NCBI GenBank assembly: GCA_009841405.1
Contig: VXLV01000089.1
Location: 1-36,516, forward strand
Source: Chloroflexota bacterium
Lineage (GTDB): Bacteria > Chloroflexota > Anaerolineae > Aggregatilineales > Phototrophicaceae
DNA length: 36,516 nt
Direction of reading: 5' to 3'
Of the stretch, positions 1-8,081 are shown piece after piece (within the stretch, counting starts at the first letter, position 1; each line of letters starts with the position of its first letter). Both the position numbers and the translations under genes were made by a program. A model generated the notes under the pieces. That model worked only from the letters and a program-made list of their open reading frames with translations. It was not told the DNA's origin and did not search any database.

Positions 1-49
1 CGGGCTGGGGGGTGGGGGTAGGCTGGCCAATACAAGGAGTGAATTACCG

Positions 50-1060
50 ATGACCGCGCGCGTACACAAGTTAATCAACCAGCCGGAGAACCTGGTCGAC
101 GAGATGCTGGAGGGCTTCTGCGCGGCGCACAGCGACATCGTGCGCCTGGAGGGCAAGCGCCTCGTCATGCGCGCCCAGCCCAAAGCGCCGGGCAAGGTCG
201 GCCTGGTCATCGGCTGCGGCAGCGGCCACGAACCGGCCATGACCGGCTGGATCGGCGAGGGCCTCTTCGATGTCAACATCGCGGGCGAGATCTTCGCCGC
301 GCCCGGCCCCGAGCTGATGGTCGAGGGCATCCGCGCGGCAGACAATGGCGGCGGCGTGCTGATCTGCGTCTCGCACCACGCCGGCGACCTGCTCAATGCC
401 GAGCTGGCGCTGGAGCTTTGCGCGGCCGAGGGCATCGACAATGTGGACATGGTCGTGCTCTACGACGATATCTCCAGCGCGCCCAAGGGCCGGGAACCGG
501 AGCGCCGCGGCACCGCCGGCTTGTTCTTCGTCTGGAAGTTGCTCGGCGCGTTCTGCGAGGGCGATGGCGACCTGACCGCCGCCAAAGCGCTGGCCGAGAA
601 AGTCCGCGACAACACCCGCAGCCTGGCCATGTCGCTCAGCTCCTGCGCCAGTCCGGTAACCGGCGAGGTCATGTTTCAGATGGCGCCGGACGAAATGGAG
701 ATCGGCATGGGTTTGCACGGCGAGGTCGGCATGGGGCGGCAGAAGGCCCTGGGAGCGGACGAGACCATCGACTTGATGCTGCCGCCGCTGCTGGAAGACC
801 TGCCCTTTCAGGCCGGCGATGAAGTGCTGGTTCTGCTCAATAACAGCGGCAGCCTGACCCTGATGGAGCTATTCATCTTGTACCGGCGCGTCGCCGCCCG
901 GCTGGCCGAAGCCGATATCAGCGTTTACAAGTCCTGGATCGGCCCCTACGCCACCACGCAAGAGATGGCGGGCTTCGCGCTGTCGCTCTGCCGCGTGGAC
1001 GAGCAGATGAAAGCGCTTTGGGACGCGCCCGCCAACGGCGCCTATATGAAGCAGCTATGA
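50..1060 (+). CDS. dhaK: DhaK-like dihydroxyacetone/ketose kinase, substrate-binding subunit
   Basis: 336 residues, the usual length of DhaK, the cytoplasmic subunit that binds a short ketose covalently before phosphorylation. Seen: G-C-G-S-G-H-E-P around residues 55-62 (His60 matches the family's substrate-binding His) and G-L-H-G-E-V-G around 221-227, where His223 matches the His forming the hemiaminal. The segment that usually reads K-N-Y-T-G-D is S-H-H-A-G-D here (residues 108-113), so the sugar bound may not be dihydroxyacetone. An AAGGAG box lies 10 bases before the ATG. The stop overlaps the dhaL start (ATGA). No DhaM phosphocarrier gene is present, so ATP is the likely donor (inference). 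Alternative: a tetrulose or other ketose kinase of the same fold. Confidence 0.88.
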   Translation: MTARVHKLINQPENLVDEMLEGFCAAHSDIVRLEGKRLVMRAQPKAPGKVGLVIGCGSGHEPAMTGWIGEGLFDVNIAGEIFAAPGPELMVEGIRAADNGGGVLICVSHHAGDLLNAELALELCAAEGIDNVDMVVLYDDISSAPKGREPERRGTAGLFFVWKLLGAFCEGDGDLTAAKALAEKVRDNTRSLAMSLSSCASPVTGEVMFQMAPDEMEIGMGLHGEVGMGRQKALGADETIDLMLPPLLEDLPFQAGDEVLVLLNNSGSLTLMELFILYRRVAARLAEADISVYKSWIGPYATTQEMAGFALSLCRVDEQMKALWDAPANGAYMKQL

Positions 1061-1689
1061 GCGCGATCGGAGCCGACGAACTAGGCGCGCTGATCCGGGC
1101 GATGGCGGAGCGGGTCGCCAGCGAGCGCGAGGCGCTCAATCGCCTCGACGCCGCCCTGGGCGATGGCGACCACGGCACGAGCATCAACGCCGCCTTCGCT
1201 GAAGCGGTCGCGGCGATTGACGCGCTGGAGCAGCCGAGCCCGAGCGCAGTCTGGCTGGCGACGGCGAAAGCGCTGATGAACCGCATGGGCGGCGCGTCGG
1301 GCGCGATATTCGGCAGCTTCTTTCTCAAAGGCGTCGCCAATTTGCGTGATATAGACCGCGTAAGCCACAATAGGATGGCGGGTTTGCTTGTGTCCGGCTT
1401 GGATAGCGTGAAAGCGCGCGGCAAGGCGCGCGTCGGCGACAAGACGATGGTGGATGCGCTGGCGCCGGCGGTCGCTGCTTTCGGCGCGGCTGCTGACTTT
1501 GGCGCCGCTTGGGCGGCTGCCGCGACAGCAGCGCGCGCGGGCGCGGAATCCACGCGCGAGATGACCGCGAAGCTAGGCCGCGCCAAATTCCTCGGCGAGC
1601 GCGCCATCGGTCATACTGACCCCGGCGCAACGACCATCGCCCTGATGTTTGAGGCGGCGCATGATTGGTGGAAGGAGAACAAGGCATGA
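1057..1689 (+). CDS. dhaL: DhaL-like kinase subunit (nucleotide-binding)
   Basis: 210 residues, typical DhaL length. DhaL carries the nucleotide and two metal ions and phosphorylates the ketose held by DhaK. Seen: D31 plus D-G-D-H-G at residues 36-40 (metal-binding aspartates), an M-G-G-A-S-G-A turn near 80, D-K-T-M-V-D-A-L in the middle, and G-E-R-A-I-G-H-T-D-P-G-A near the C-terminus, all standard for the family. The start at 1057 is chosen because ATGA there overlaps the dhaK stop; a longer reading from 1018 lies inside dhaK. The stop overlaps the next start in a second ATGA, so the three genes are translationally coupled. The absence of dhaM suggests direct ATP use, as in fused DhaKL enzymes (inference). 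Confidence 0.88.
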   Translation: MSAIGADELGALIRAMAERVASEREALNRLDAALGDGDHGTSINAAFAEAVAAIDALEQPSPSAVWLATAKALMNRMGGASGAIFGSFFLKGVANLRDIDRVSHNRMAGLLVSGLDSVKARGKARVGDKTMVDALAPAVAAFGAAADFGAAWAAAATAARAGAESTREMTAKLGRAKFLGERAIGHTDPGATTIALMFEAAHDWWKENKA

Positions 1690-3131
1690 CAAGGTACAGA
1701 CTGCGAGTAGGCTATATCGGCACATCCATCTCGTCTTATTTCGCCAGCGAATATGACCAGCGCTCGCGGGCGGTGGCTGGCCTGGAAAAGCTGGCGGCCG
1801 CGCTCGACTTTGACCTCGTTGCGCTCAGCGACGAGATGATGACCGAGGAAGCGTCGATCCAGGCCGCCGAGTACTTCCGCGAGCAGCAGATCGACTTCTT
1901 GCTCTTGCAGACGGCCGCCTGCAGCATGGGCGAGCAGTTGCTGCCTCTGGTGAAAGCGGCGCCGCGGCTGGGCTTGTGGGCCACGCCCGACCCCGAACAA
2001 GAGGGCGAAATCAAGTTGCATTCGGTCGTCTCGCTCAGCCATTTCGCCTCCATCATCAAGCGTTATCTCAAGCACGAGGACATCCCCTTCAAGTGGTTTT
2101 ACGGGCATGTGGAGACGGCCGAGTTTCAGACGCGTTTCGCCGTCACCATCCGCGCCTTGAAAGCGGTGAAGAATATTGAGCGCGCGCGCATCGGCTGGAT
2201 CGGCAACTTGTCGCCTGGCTTCAACGACATGATCTTCGACGAGCGCTTGCTGCGCAGCCGGTTGGGCATCGCCGTGCTGCCGCATGAACTGGCCGAATTG
2301 GTCGAGCGCGCCAAAAGCTACGAGGCGCAGCCGGTCGCCGCCGCCGTCGGCGAGATCAAATCGGCGGCCAGCGCCATCACGGTGAGCGAGGATAGCGCCT
2401 TCGACCGCGTCACACGCTTGTATCTGGCCCTGCGCGATATGGCGCGCGAATTCGAATATGACGCGCTGGCGGTGCAATGCTGGCCCAACTTCCAGTCCTA
2501 CTACCGCGTGGCGCCCTGCATGGCCTACAGTTGGCTGGGCAGCGAAGATGGCATCGCCGTCTCCTGCGAGGGCGATGTGCTGGGCGCGGCCAGCATGTAC
2601 CTGCTCAATCTGCTGACCGGGCGCGAGGGTTCGTCAACCCTGCTCGATATGACCGCGCTTGACCCGGCGACACAAGCCATGCTGATGTGGCATTGCGGCG
2701 TTTCGCCACGGCATTTCGCCAATGACGACGGCATCAAGTGGGTTGACCATGTCACGCTGGGGCGCAAGGGCGCGGACGGGCCCTACGGCGTGGCTGGCGA
2801 TCAAGTCTTCGCCGCGCAAGAGACCAGCATCAGCTACATCGGCGACGATGGCGCCAGCCTGCTGGTCATCCGCGCCGATATCATTGAGCACGCCAAAAAA
2901 GGCTTCGACGGCACGCGCGGCTGGTTCGCCGAATTCGAACTCAACAAACAGCCGATCTCGCTGATGGATATGATCAACACGCTCACGGTGCGTGGGCACG
3001 AACACCACTTCGCTGTCGGCCAGGGTGACGTCACCGATGAACTGATGGAGTTCGCCGCGTGGAAGGGCATGCGCCTGATCGAGCATGTGCCGCAGACCAA
3101 TTTTCTGCAATTGGAGGGAGTTAATGTATAA
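1686..3131 (+). CDS. L-fucose/L-arabinose isomerase-like sugar isomerase
   Basis: 481 residues, similar in size and layout to the L-fucose/L-arabinose isomerase fold (COG2407 type), which interconverts aldoses and ketoses with a divalent metal. Seen: an N-terminal Rossmann-like start (L-R-V-G-Y-I-G), a middle domain with I-G-W-I-G-N, and the C-terminal hallmark C-E-G-D-V-L-G-A, followed by L-L-D-M-T, W-H-C-G and R-G-H-E-H-H-F, which supply the acidic and His metal ligands expected in this family. The ATG at 1686 overlaps the dhaL stop and has AAGGAG at 1671-1676. Placement after dhaKL suggests it makes the ketose the kinase then phosphorylates; the actual sugar cannot be told from sequence. 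Confidence 0.8.
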   Translation: MTRYRLRVGYIGTSISSYFASEYDQRSRAVAGLEKLAAALDFDLVALSDEMMTEEASIQAAEYFREQQIDFLLLQTAACSMGEQLLPLVKAAPRLGLWATPDPEQEGEIKLHSVVSLSHFASIIKRYLKHEDIPFKWFYGHVETAEFQTRFAVTIRALKAVKNIERARIGWIGNLSPGFNDMIFDERLLRSRLGIAVLPHELAELVERAKSYEAQPVAAAVGEIKSAASAITVSEDSAFDRVTRLYLALRDMAREFEYDALAVQCWPNFQSYYRVAPCMAYSWLGSEDGIAVSCEGDVLGAASMYLLNLLTGREGSSTLLDMTALDPATQAMLMWHCGVSPRHFANDDGIKWVDHVTLGRKGADGPYGVAGDQVFAAQETSISYIGDDGASLLVIRADIIEHAKKGFDGTRGWFAEFELNKQPISLMDMINTLTVRGHEHHFAVGQGDVTDELMEFAAWKGMRLIEHVPQTNFLQLEGVNV

Positions 3132-3132
3132 T
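3127..3132 (+). promoter_or_regulatory. Candidate -10 box before the solute-binding protein gene
   Basis: A perfect TATAAT overlaps the isomerase stop codon, about 70 bases before the next start. No good -35 box is seen 16-18 bases upstream. It could give the binding-protein gene its own transcript. Weak support. Confidence 0.3.
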
Positions 3133-3200
3133 CGGTTAGTCTCGCCTATTTCAGGCGTTCGCATGTTATCGGTTCAGTTAGCAAATTGAAAGGCATGAAC

Positions 3201-4472
3201 ATGATTTCCAAATCGTTTTTTGTAATGCTCGCCCTGGTCGCGCTCTTGCTGGGCGTTTTCGGCGGGGCGCTGGCCGACGGCCATGGGATGGATCCGCCGC
3301 CCGGCTTCGACAGCTGGGACGCGGTGGTCGCCGCAGCCGATGGCGCGACTGTGAATTGGTATATGTGGGGCGGCTCGGACTCCATCAACGGATTCGTCGA
3401 CGAGACTTACGGCGTACCGCTTATGGAAGAATATAACGTCACCCTGAATCGAGTCCCGCTGGCCGATACGGTGGACGCGGTCAACCAGGTCTTGAGTGAA
3501 GCTGAAGCCGGCATTGAGGGCGATGGCGGCACCATTGATTTGATCTGGATCAATGGCGAGAATTTCTTCACGCTCAAACAAGCGGAATTGCTCTACGGTC
3601 CCTGGGCGGAAAATATTCCCAATAGCGTTTACGTCAATTGGGATAACCCGGCTTTGAATCAGGATTTCGGTCGCCCGGTAGACGGTTTCGAGAGCCCCTG
3701 GGGCGGCGCGCAATTCCATTACATCTATGATTCGGCGCGTATGTCCGCGGACGATCTGCCGCGCAGCAATGCCGAGCTCAGCGACTGGATCGCCATGAAT
3801 CCGGGCCGCTTCACCTATATCGCGCCCGGCCCCGGCGCTTTCCAGGGCACGCGTTTCGTCAAGCAGGTGCTCTTCGAAATCAGCGGCGGCCAGAGCCAGT
3901 GGGTCGGCGACTTCAACCAGGAGCTCTACGACGAACATGCGCCGGCGCTCTGGGACTTGCTGAACAGCTGGGAAGAGAATCTGTGGCGTGGCGGCGAAAC
4001 CTATCCCGCCAACATCGGCGAATTGCATGAACTCTTCGCCAACGGCGAAATCGACTTCACCATCACGCAGCGGATGGCCGGCGCCGGGCCCGATATCAAC
4101 TCCGGGTTGATCCCGCCCACCAGCCGCGCCTTCGCGTTTGACAGCAATTTGGTCGGCGACTTCAACTATGTCGCCATCCCGTATAACGCGCCCAACAAGG
4201 CGGCGGCGTTGATACTGGCGAATCTCATCGTGCGCCCGGACCGTCAGGCGCGTCAAATCGTGCCCGAGTACGGTTTGGGCATGGGCTTCGGCATTGATAT
4301 CAGCCGCGTCACCGATGAAGATCAGGTTGCGGCGCTGGAAGAAGCCGCCAACAGCTTGGGCGAGGCCGCGGCCGACCCCGCGCGTTTGGCCGGCGCGCTG
4401 GTCTCCGACATCGCCGCTGAATATCAGGCGCTGGTGGAAGGCGATTGGGAAGCCAACGTCCTGCAAAATTAG
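3201..4472 (+). CDS. ABC transporter substrate-binding protein, YnjB-like
   Basis: 423 residues. A signal peptide is clear: Met-Ile-Ser-Lys, a hydrophobic run of about 16 residues, then A-L-A before Asp-Gly. No lipobox Cys is seen, so it is probably released or anchored otherwise. The mature part begins N-W-Y-M-W-G-G-S and has the two-lobed extracellular binding-protein pattern (I-D-L-I-W-I-N-G-E-N, F-Q-G-T-R-F, G-E-I-D-F), close to the YnjB/COG4134 group. Start 3201 is chosen because GAAAGG at 3188-3193 is 7 bases before it; ATG 3195 and TTG 3186 are alternatives. No permease or ATPase gene is adjacent, so it is an orphan here. The ligand is unknown; sugar-gene neighbours make a sugar or polyol possible (inference). 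Confidence 0.82.
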   Translation: MISKSFFVMLALVALLLGVFGGALADGHGMDPPPGFDSWDAVVAAADGATVNWYMWGGSDSINGFVDETYGVPLMEEYNVTLNRVPLADTVDAVNQVLSEAEAGIEGDGGTIDLIWINGENFFTLKQAELLYGPWAENIPNSVYVNWDNPALNQDFGRPVDGFESPWGGAQFHYIYDSARMSADDLPRSNAELSDWIAMNPGRFTYIAPGPGAFQGTRFVKQVLFEISGGQSQWVGDFNQELYDEHAPALWDLLNSWEENLWRGGETYPANIGELHELFANGEIDFTITQRMAGAGPDINSGLIPPTSRAFAFDSNLVGDFNYVAIPYNAPNKAAALILANLIVRPDRQARQIVPEYGLGMGFGIDISRVTDEDQVAALEEAANSLGEAAADPARLAGALVSDIAAEYQALVEGDWEANVLQN

Positions 4473-4512
4473 GATTATCCTAACCGCGGCCATCGCATCA
4501 GAGATGCAAACG

Positions 4513-4544
4513 AGCCCCTTCTTCACACCGAAGAAGGGGCTTTT
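4513..4544 (+). terminator. Rho-independent terminator
   Basis: A perfect 12-base stem, AGCCCCTTCTTC pairing with GAAGAAGGGGCT, encloses the 5-base loop ACACC and is followed by a short T run. It lies 40 bases after the binding-protein stop and would end the dhaK-to-binding-protein transcription unit. Confidence 0.9.
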
Positions 4545-4638
4545 GATTGGACGCATACGCTTAAGCGGCGGCGCTGCGCGGGCCGCATGGCGCTGAATGC
4601 GACGAATACAGCAATCAATTTCCCGCATCCGCTTGCGG

Positions 4639-5031
4639 TCAATCATATTGCGGCGGTGATGCCGAGAGATCACTCTCGTCCTTAAGCGAGTCTGGCTGGT
4701 GGAAGTGAGGGATCTGGTACCAGTCCATCATTTCGTGAACCAGGTGAATTCGGTTGTCGACCGTTTCCCCTCGCATGAAATGCCAGAGCCAATGAAAGGG
4801 GAACGACTCGCCGCCGATTGGGATGACCAGAAATGCAATGGGCGCGCTTGTGGCTTGAGTGGTATGGGCGCCGATGGTTGCTGGCGCGTATGTGTCGAGG
4901 AACGGGGCAACCACGTTGCCTGCGCCATCATGCGTATGGGGCGAATCGGTGTCGTGGGCGGCGGCGCTTCCAGTCAGAAACGCCATTACGATGGAGAGGA
5001 ACATGATATGCCGCATCGTCTTGCGGTTCAT
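4639..5031 (-). CDS. Secreted histidine-rich hypothetical protein
   Basis: 130 residues, not a family I recognise. The N-terminus is a signal peptide (MNRKTMRHIM, hydrophobic stretch, G-S-A-A-A before His-Asp). The mature part holds ten histidines, in P-H-T-H-D, G-A-H-T, F-H-W-L-W-H-F, I-H-L-V-H and P-H-F-H-Q, and a hydrophobic patch near residues 60-80. This suggests metal binding outside the membrane (inference). The start at 5031 is fixed by AAAGGAG ending 7 bases upstream; an in-frame ATG at 5055 lacks such a box. It is transcribed towards the terminator at 4513-4544, which is symmetrical enough to act from this side too. The A-H-D after the signal peptide recurs in the secreted protein at 32944-33738. 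Confidence 0.65.
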   Translation of the reverse strand: MNRKTMRHIMFLSIVMAFLTGSAAAHDTDSPHTHDGAGNVVAPFLDTYAPATIGAHTTQATSAPIAFLVIPIGGESFPFHWLWHFMRGETVDNRIHLVHEMMDWYQIPHFHQPDSLKDESDLSASPPQYD

Positions 5032-5148
5032 CTGTAAACTCCTTTGCCTCATCAAGCTACATTTTCACCGTAGTGAACTCAAATGAAGGGAAGATAAATG
5101 CGCGGTGATTAGCGCTTAATGATGGGAGGCGGCGGGCATCGCGCTCTG

Positions 5149-5177
5149 TTGGCAGCGCAAAATCGCCAAGTTATAAT
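5149..5177 (+). promoter_or_regulatory. Sigma-70 type promoter of fdhA
   Basis: TTGGCA (5149-5154) and TATAAT (5172-5177) are separated by exactly 17 bases. The predicted start of transcription falls at about 5184, on the AGGAGGT ribosome site (5184-5190), leaving a very short leader before the ATG at 5197. Confidence 0.55.
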
Positions 5178-5196
5178 GGGTGTAGGAGGTGCGCTT

Positions 5197-7338
5197 ATGA
5201 ACGCTATCCAGCCCGATTCCACCGTTCGCACGACCTGCCCGTATTGCGGCGTCGGCTGCCAGATGGATCTGCGCATCAAGGACGAGCGGATTTATCGCGT
5301 CGAGGCGCCCTTCGACAGCGCGCCCAATTACGGCAACCTCTGCGTCAAGGGCCGCTTTGGGCTGGATTTCGCCACCCACCCGCGCCGCCTGAAGAAGCCG
5401 CTGATCCGAGACGGAGCGCGCGGAAACTTTCGCGAAGCCAGCTGGGATGAAGCGCTCGACTACATCAGCGAGAAGCTGGCGGCGATCGTGACCAAATACG
5501 GCGGCGACAGCGTCGCGACTTACGCCTGCGCCAAAGCCACCAACGAAGACAACTACGTCTTCCAGAAGTGGGTGCGCGCGGTGCTGAAGACGAACAACGT
5601 CGACCACTGCGCCCGCCTCTGCCACGCCGGCAGCGTGACCGGCTTGCAGCTGGCCATCGGCTCCAGCGCCATGAGCAACAGCATCGGCGAGATGGAGCAT
5701 CTCGATACCTTCATCGTCACCGGCAGCAACACCACCGAGACGCATCCGGTCATCAGCCTGTTCCTGAAAAAGGCGGTGCGCCAAAATGGCGCCAAGCTGA
5801 TCGTCATTGACCCGCGGCAAATTGAGCTGACGGACTTCGCGACGCTCTGGCTGCGGCAGAAGCCGGGAACGGATGTGGCGGTGTTTCAGGCGATGGCGAA
5901 TGTCATCGTGAGCGAGAACCTGTTCAACCCCGAATTCATCGAAGCGCGCACCGAAGGCTTTGATGACTACATCGAATCGCTGGAGCACTGTACGCCGGAG
6001 TGGGCGGAAGCGCTTAGCGGCGTGCCCGCCGATGATATCCGGCAGGCGGCGCGTATGTACGCCACGGCCGAGCGCGCCGCCTTCTATTGGGGCATGGGCA
6101 TCAGCCAGAGCACGCACGGCACTGACAACGCGCTTTCGCTGACCAATCTGGCGCTGATGTGCGGGCACGCTGGCAAACCCGGCACCGGGCTCAATCCCCT
6201 GCGCGGGCAGAATAATGTGCAGGGCTGCTCCGACAGCGGCGGCTTGCCCAATGTCTATACGGCCTATCAGTCGCTCGCCGATGACGAGATCCGCGGCAAA
6301 TTTGAATCTGCCTGGCGGACGCGCTTGAATCCGCAGCCCGGCTTAACCGTCACCGAGATGGTCGATGGCGCGTTGGCCGGCCAGGTCAAGGCGATGATCG
6401 TCATGGGCGAGAATCCCATGATGAGCGAGCCCAATCTCTCCCACGCCCAGCATGCGCTGGAGGAACTCGACCTGCTGGTCTGCATCGACATCTTCATGAA
6501 CGAAACCGGCGAAATGGCCGATGTTATCCTGCCATCGGCGAGTTTCGCGGAGAAAGAGGGCACCTTCACCAATAGCGACCGGCGCGTGCAGCGGGTGCGG
6601 CAAGCGCTGCCGGCCGTAGGCGAATCCCTGCCCGACTGGGTTATCATCTGCGATCTGGCGCAACGGATGGAAGCGCGGCTCGGCGTCAGAAGCAGCGCCG
6701 GCTTTGACTACGCCGACGCCGAAGCCATCTGGGAAGAGATGCGCGCGCTGACGCCGGACTTCTACGGCATCACCTACGAACGGCTGGAGCGTGAGGGCGG
6801 CGTGCATTGGCCCTGCCCGGCCGCTGATCATCCCGGCACGCCCTATCTATTCGAGCACGAATTCCCGCGCGGCAAAGGCAAGTTCTGGGAGCTGGAGTAC
6901 GGCACGGAGAGCGAGCTGCCCGATGAAGAATATCCCTGGCATCTGACGACCGGGCGCGTGCTTTTCCACTGGCACGGCGGGACGATGACGCGCAGCTCGC
7001 GGCTGGAAGAGGCCTTCCCCGTGCCCATTGTCGAGATGCACCCGGCCGATGCCGGCGCGCTTAAGGTCGTCTCGGGCGATTGGCTGCGCATTACGTCGCG
7101 GCGCGGCTCGGTCGAATGCCAAGTGATGGTGACCGGGCGCTCGCCGGCCGGCACACTTTTCTTGCCCTTCCACTTCGTCGAGGCGGCGGCCAATCTCTTG
7201 ACGCTGGACAAGATTGACCCGCGCGCGAAAATCCCCGACTTCAAGATGGCGGCGGTCAAGCTGGAGAAAGTCGAACGCGAGCCGACAGTTCTCGAAGAGC
7301 AAGGCGCCATCAAAGACCCCCTGCGCTATGTGCATTGA
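5197..7338 (+). CDS. fdhA: Formate dehydrogenase catalytic (alpha) subunit, Cys-type
   Basis: 713 residues, matching FdhF-type molybdopterin oxidoreductases that oxidise formate to CO2 on a Mo/W-bis-guanine-dinucleotide cofactor. Seen: the [4Fe-4S] ligands Cys14, Cys17, Cys21 and Cys49, then C-A-R-L-C-H at 138-143, where Cys142-His143 stands at the Sec/Cys-His active-site position, so no selenocysteine is needed. G-E-N-P-M-M-S-E-P and the C-terminal cofactor domain (H-W-H-G-G-T-M-T-R) follow. There is no N-terminal NuoG-like extension; that role is taken by the separate gene at 11743. Start 5197 has a near-perfect AGGAGGT 6 bases upstream; the longer frame from 5119 crosses the promoter. It heads the Fdh/Moco cluster, though 1.8 kb of toxin-antitoxin genes separate it from mobA. 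Confidence 0.92.
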   Translation: MNAIQPDSTVRTTCPYCGVGCQMDLRIKDERIYRVEAPFDSAPNYGNLCVKGRFGLDFATHPRRLKKPLIRDGARGNFREASWDEALDYISEKLAAIVTKYGGDSVATYACAKATNEDNYVFQKWVRAVLKTNNVDHCARLCHAGSVTGLQLAIGSSAMSNSIGEMEHLDTFIVTGSNTTETHPVISLFLKKAVRQNGAKLIVIDPRQIELTDFATLWLRQKPGTDVAVFQAMANVIVSENLFNPEFIEARTEGFDDYIESLEHCTPEWAEALSGVPADDIRQAARMYATAERAAFYWGMGISQSTHGTDNALSLTNLALMCGHAGKPGTGLNPLRGQNNVQGCSDSGGLPNVYTAYQSLADDEIRGKFESAWRTRLNPQPGLTVTEMVDGALAGQVKAMIVMGENPMMSEPNLSHAQHALEELDLLVCIDIFMNETGEMADVILPSASFAEKEGTFTNSDRRVQRVRQALPAVGESLPDWVIICDLAQRMEARLGVRSSAGFDYADAEAIWEEMRALTPDFYGITYERLEREGGVHWPCPAADHPGTPYLFEHEFPRGKGKFWELEYGTESELPDEEYPWHLTTGRVLFHWHGGTMTRSSRLEEAFPVPIVEMHPADAGALKVVSGDWLRITSRRGSVECQVMVTGRSPAGTLFLPFHFVEAAANLLTLDKIDPRAKIPDFKMAAVKLEKVEREPTVLEEQGAIKDPLRYVH

Positions 7339-7407
7339 GGCAGCCATGCAGTAGAATTGCTTAGCGCAAGGTTCTGTAGCATGAAAAAGTGAGATACGGG
7401 GAATAGC

Positions 7408-7713
7408 ATGAGCGAGACTGCCGCCATCGCCTTACCAGTTGAGAAAATCCGCGCCTACTGTGAGACGCAGCCGATTGAACGGCTGTTGGTGCTGGGCACG
7501 GACTTTGATCCTTGGTTGAGGCCGGACACGCAAATCGGAATCGCAGTAGATTATAAGCCCGGTGCAGTTGTCACATTGCTCGACATGGCGGGGCAAGAGA
7601 TAGACTTGGGTAACATCATAGGCAGACCCGTTAGTTTGAACACTTCCGAGGGACTCAGACGTGGCTATCCGACGGATTACGTTGACGGCGCCAAGCTGAT
7701 CTATGCCAATTAA
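7408..7713 (+). CDS. MntA-like antitoxin with catalytic residues lost (pseudoenzyme)
   Basis: 101 residues. It aligns without gaps, residue for residue, to the MNT protein at 8451-8762 (K-I-R-x-Y-C-x-T-Q-P-I-x-R-L near residues 13-26, then the same spacing throughout). In MNT nucleotidyltransferases the GSx10DxD motif and a third Asp bind ATP-Mg. Here Gly30-Ser31 is Gly30-Thr31, Asp42 is Gln42, Asp44 is Gly44 and the third Asp76 is Ser76. It therefore cannot transfer nucleotides by the known mechanism, yet the frame is open and has a GGGGAA box before the ATG. Its stop lies 11 bases inside the HEPN gene at 7703. It may work by binding only (inference) or be decaying. Local GC looks lower than that of fdhA. 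Confidence 0.75.
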   Translation: MSETAAIALPVEKIRAYCETQPIERLLVLGTDFDPWLRPDTQIGIAVDYKPGAVVTLLDMAGQEIDLGNIIGRPVSLNTSEGLRRGYPTDYVDGAKLIYAN

Positions 7714-8050
7714 CTCTGAGAACGGTGCTGAACAAATCAGACGCATACTGAGGGCGGCAGCAGAAGCTCAACACGTCGCATCGGGCCTAACGAAGCGGAT
7801 GTTTGACCAAAATCGAGTCTTGCAGTTGGCGTTGGAACGGTTAGTGCAGAATATCGGCGAATCATCTGATCATCTGTCGAGCAGTTTTGTGAGCGCCAAT
7901 GATCATATTCCATGGGCAAAGATTATTGGAATGCGACACCGTCTCGTACACGATTTTACCGCCGTTGACCTTGAGATAGTTTGGGATACGGTTCAGGTCA
8001 GCGTGCCACAACTCATCACTGAATTGCGGCGCATTCTCGAAGACATGTAG
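7703..8050 (+). CDS. HepT-like HEPN (DUF86) toxin, Tyr-to-Phe variant
   Basis: 115 all-helical residues matching DUF86/HepT, the HEPN RNase partner of MNT antitoxins. The Rx4H RNase motif is present as R78-H-R-L-V-H83. The family motif continues x-Y, and that tyrosine is the residue the MNT partner AMPylates to silence the toxin; here it is Phe85. The I-G-E-S helix (about 51-54) and the W-x-x-I-x-G-M-R approach match the HEPN protein at 8746, which has Tyr85 at the same number. The gene overlaps the degenerate MNT gene by 11 bases, so they are co-translated. RNase activity is likely retained if Arg78 and His83 suffice; control by AMPylation at this site is not possible. Confidence 0.78.
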   Translation: MPINSENGAEQIRRILRAAAEAQHVASGLTKRMFDQNRVLQLALERLVQNIGESSDHLSSSFVSANDHIPWAKIIGMRHRLVHDFTAVDLEIVWDTVQVSVPQLITELRRILEDM

Positions 8051-8081
8051 CGCCAAATTCAAAAATTGGAGGGCTATAACG

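Noticed and set aside
3174..4673. 499-residue minus-strand open frame
   Set aside because: Antisense shadow of the binding-protein gene. The plus-strand protein has a signal peptide and family motifs; this one has none and runs through the terminator.
5119..5196. Longer start for FdhA
   Set aside because: The extra residues cross the promoter boxes; ATG 5197 has AGGAGGT at ideal distance and fits the family's N-terminus.
5605..5625. Selenocysteine in the formate dehydrogenase
   Set aside because: The active-site codon is TGC (Cys142), not in-frame TGA, so no SECIS element is expected.
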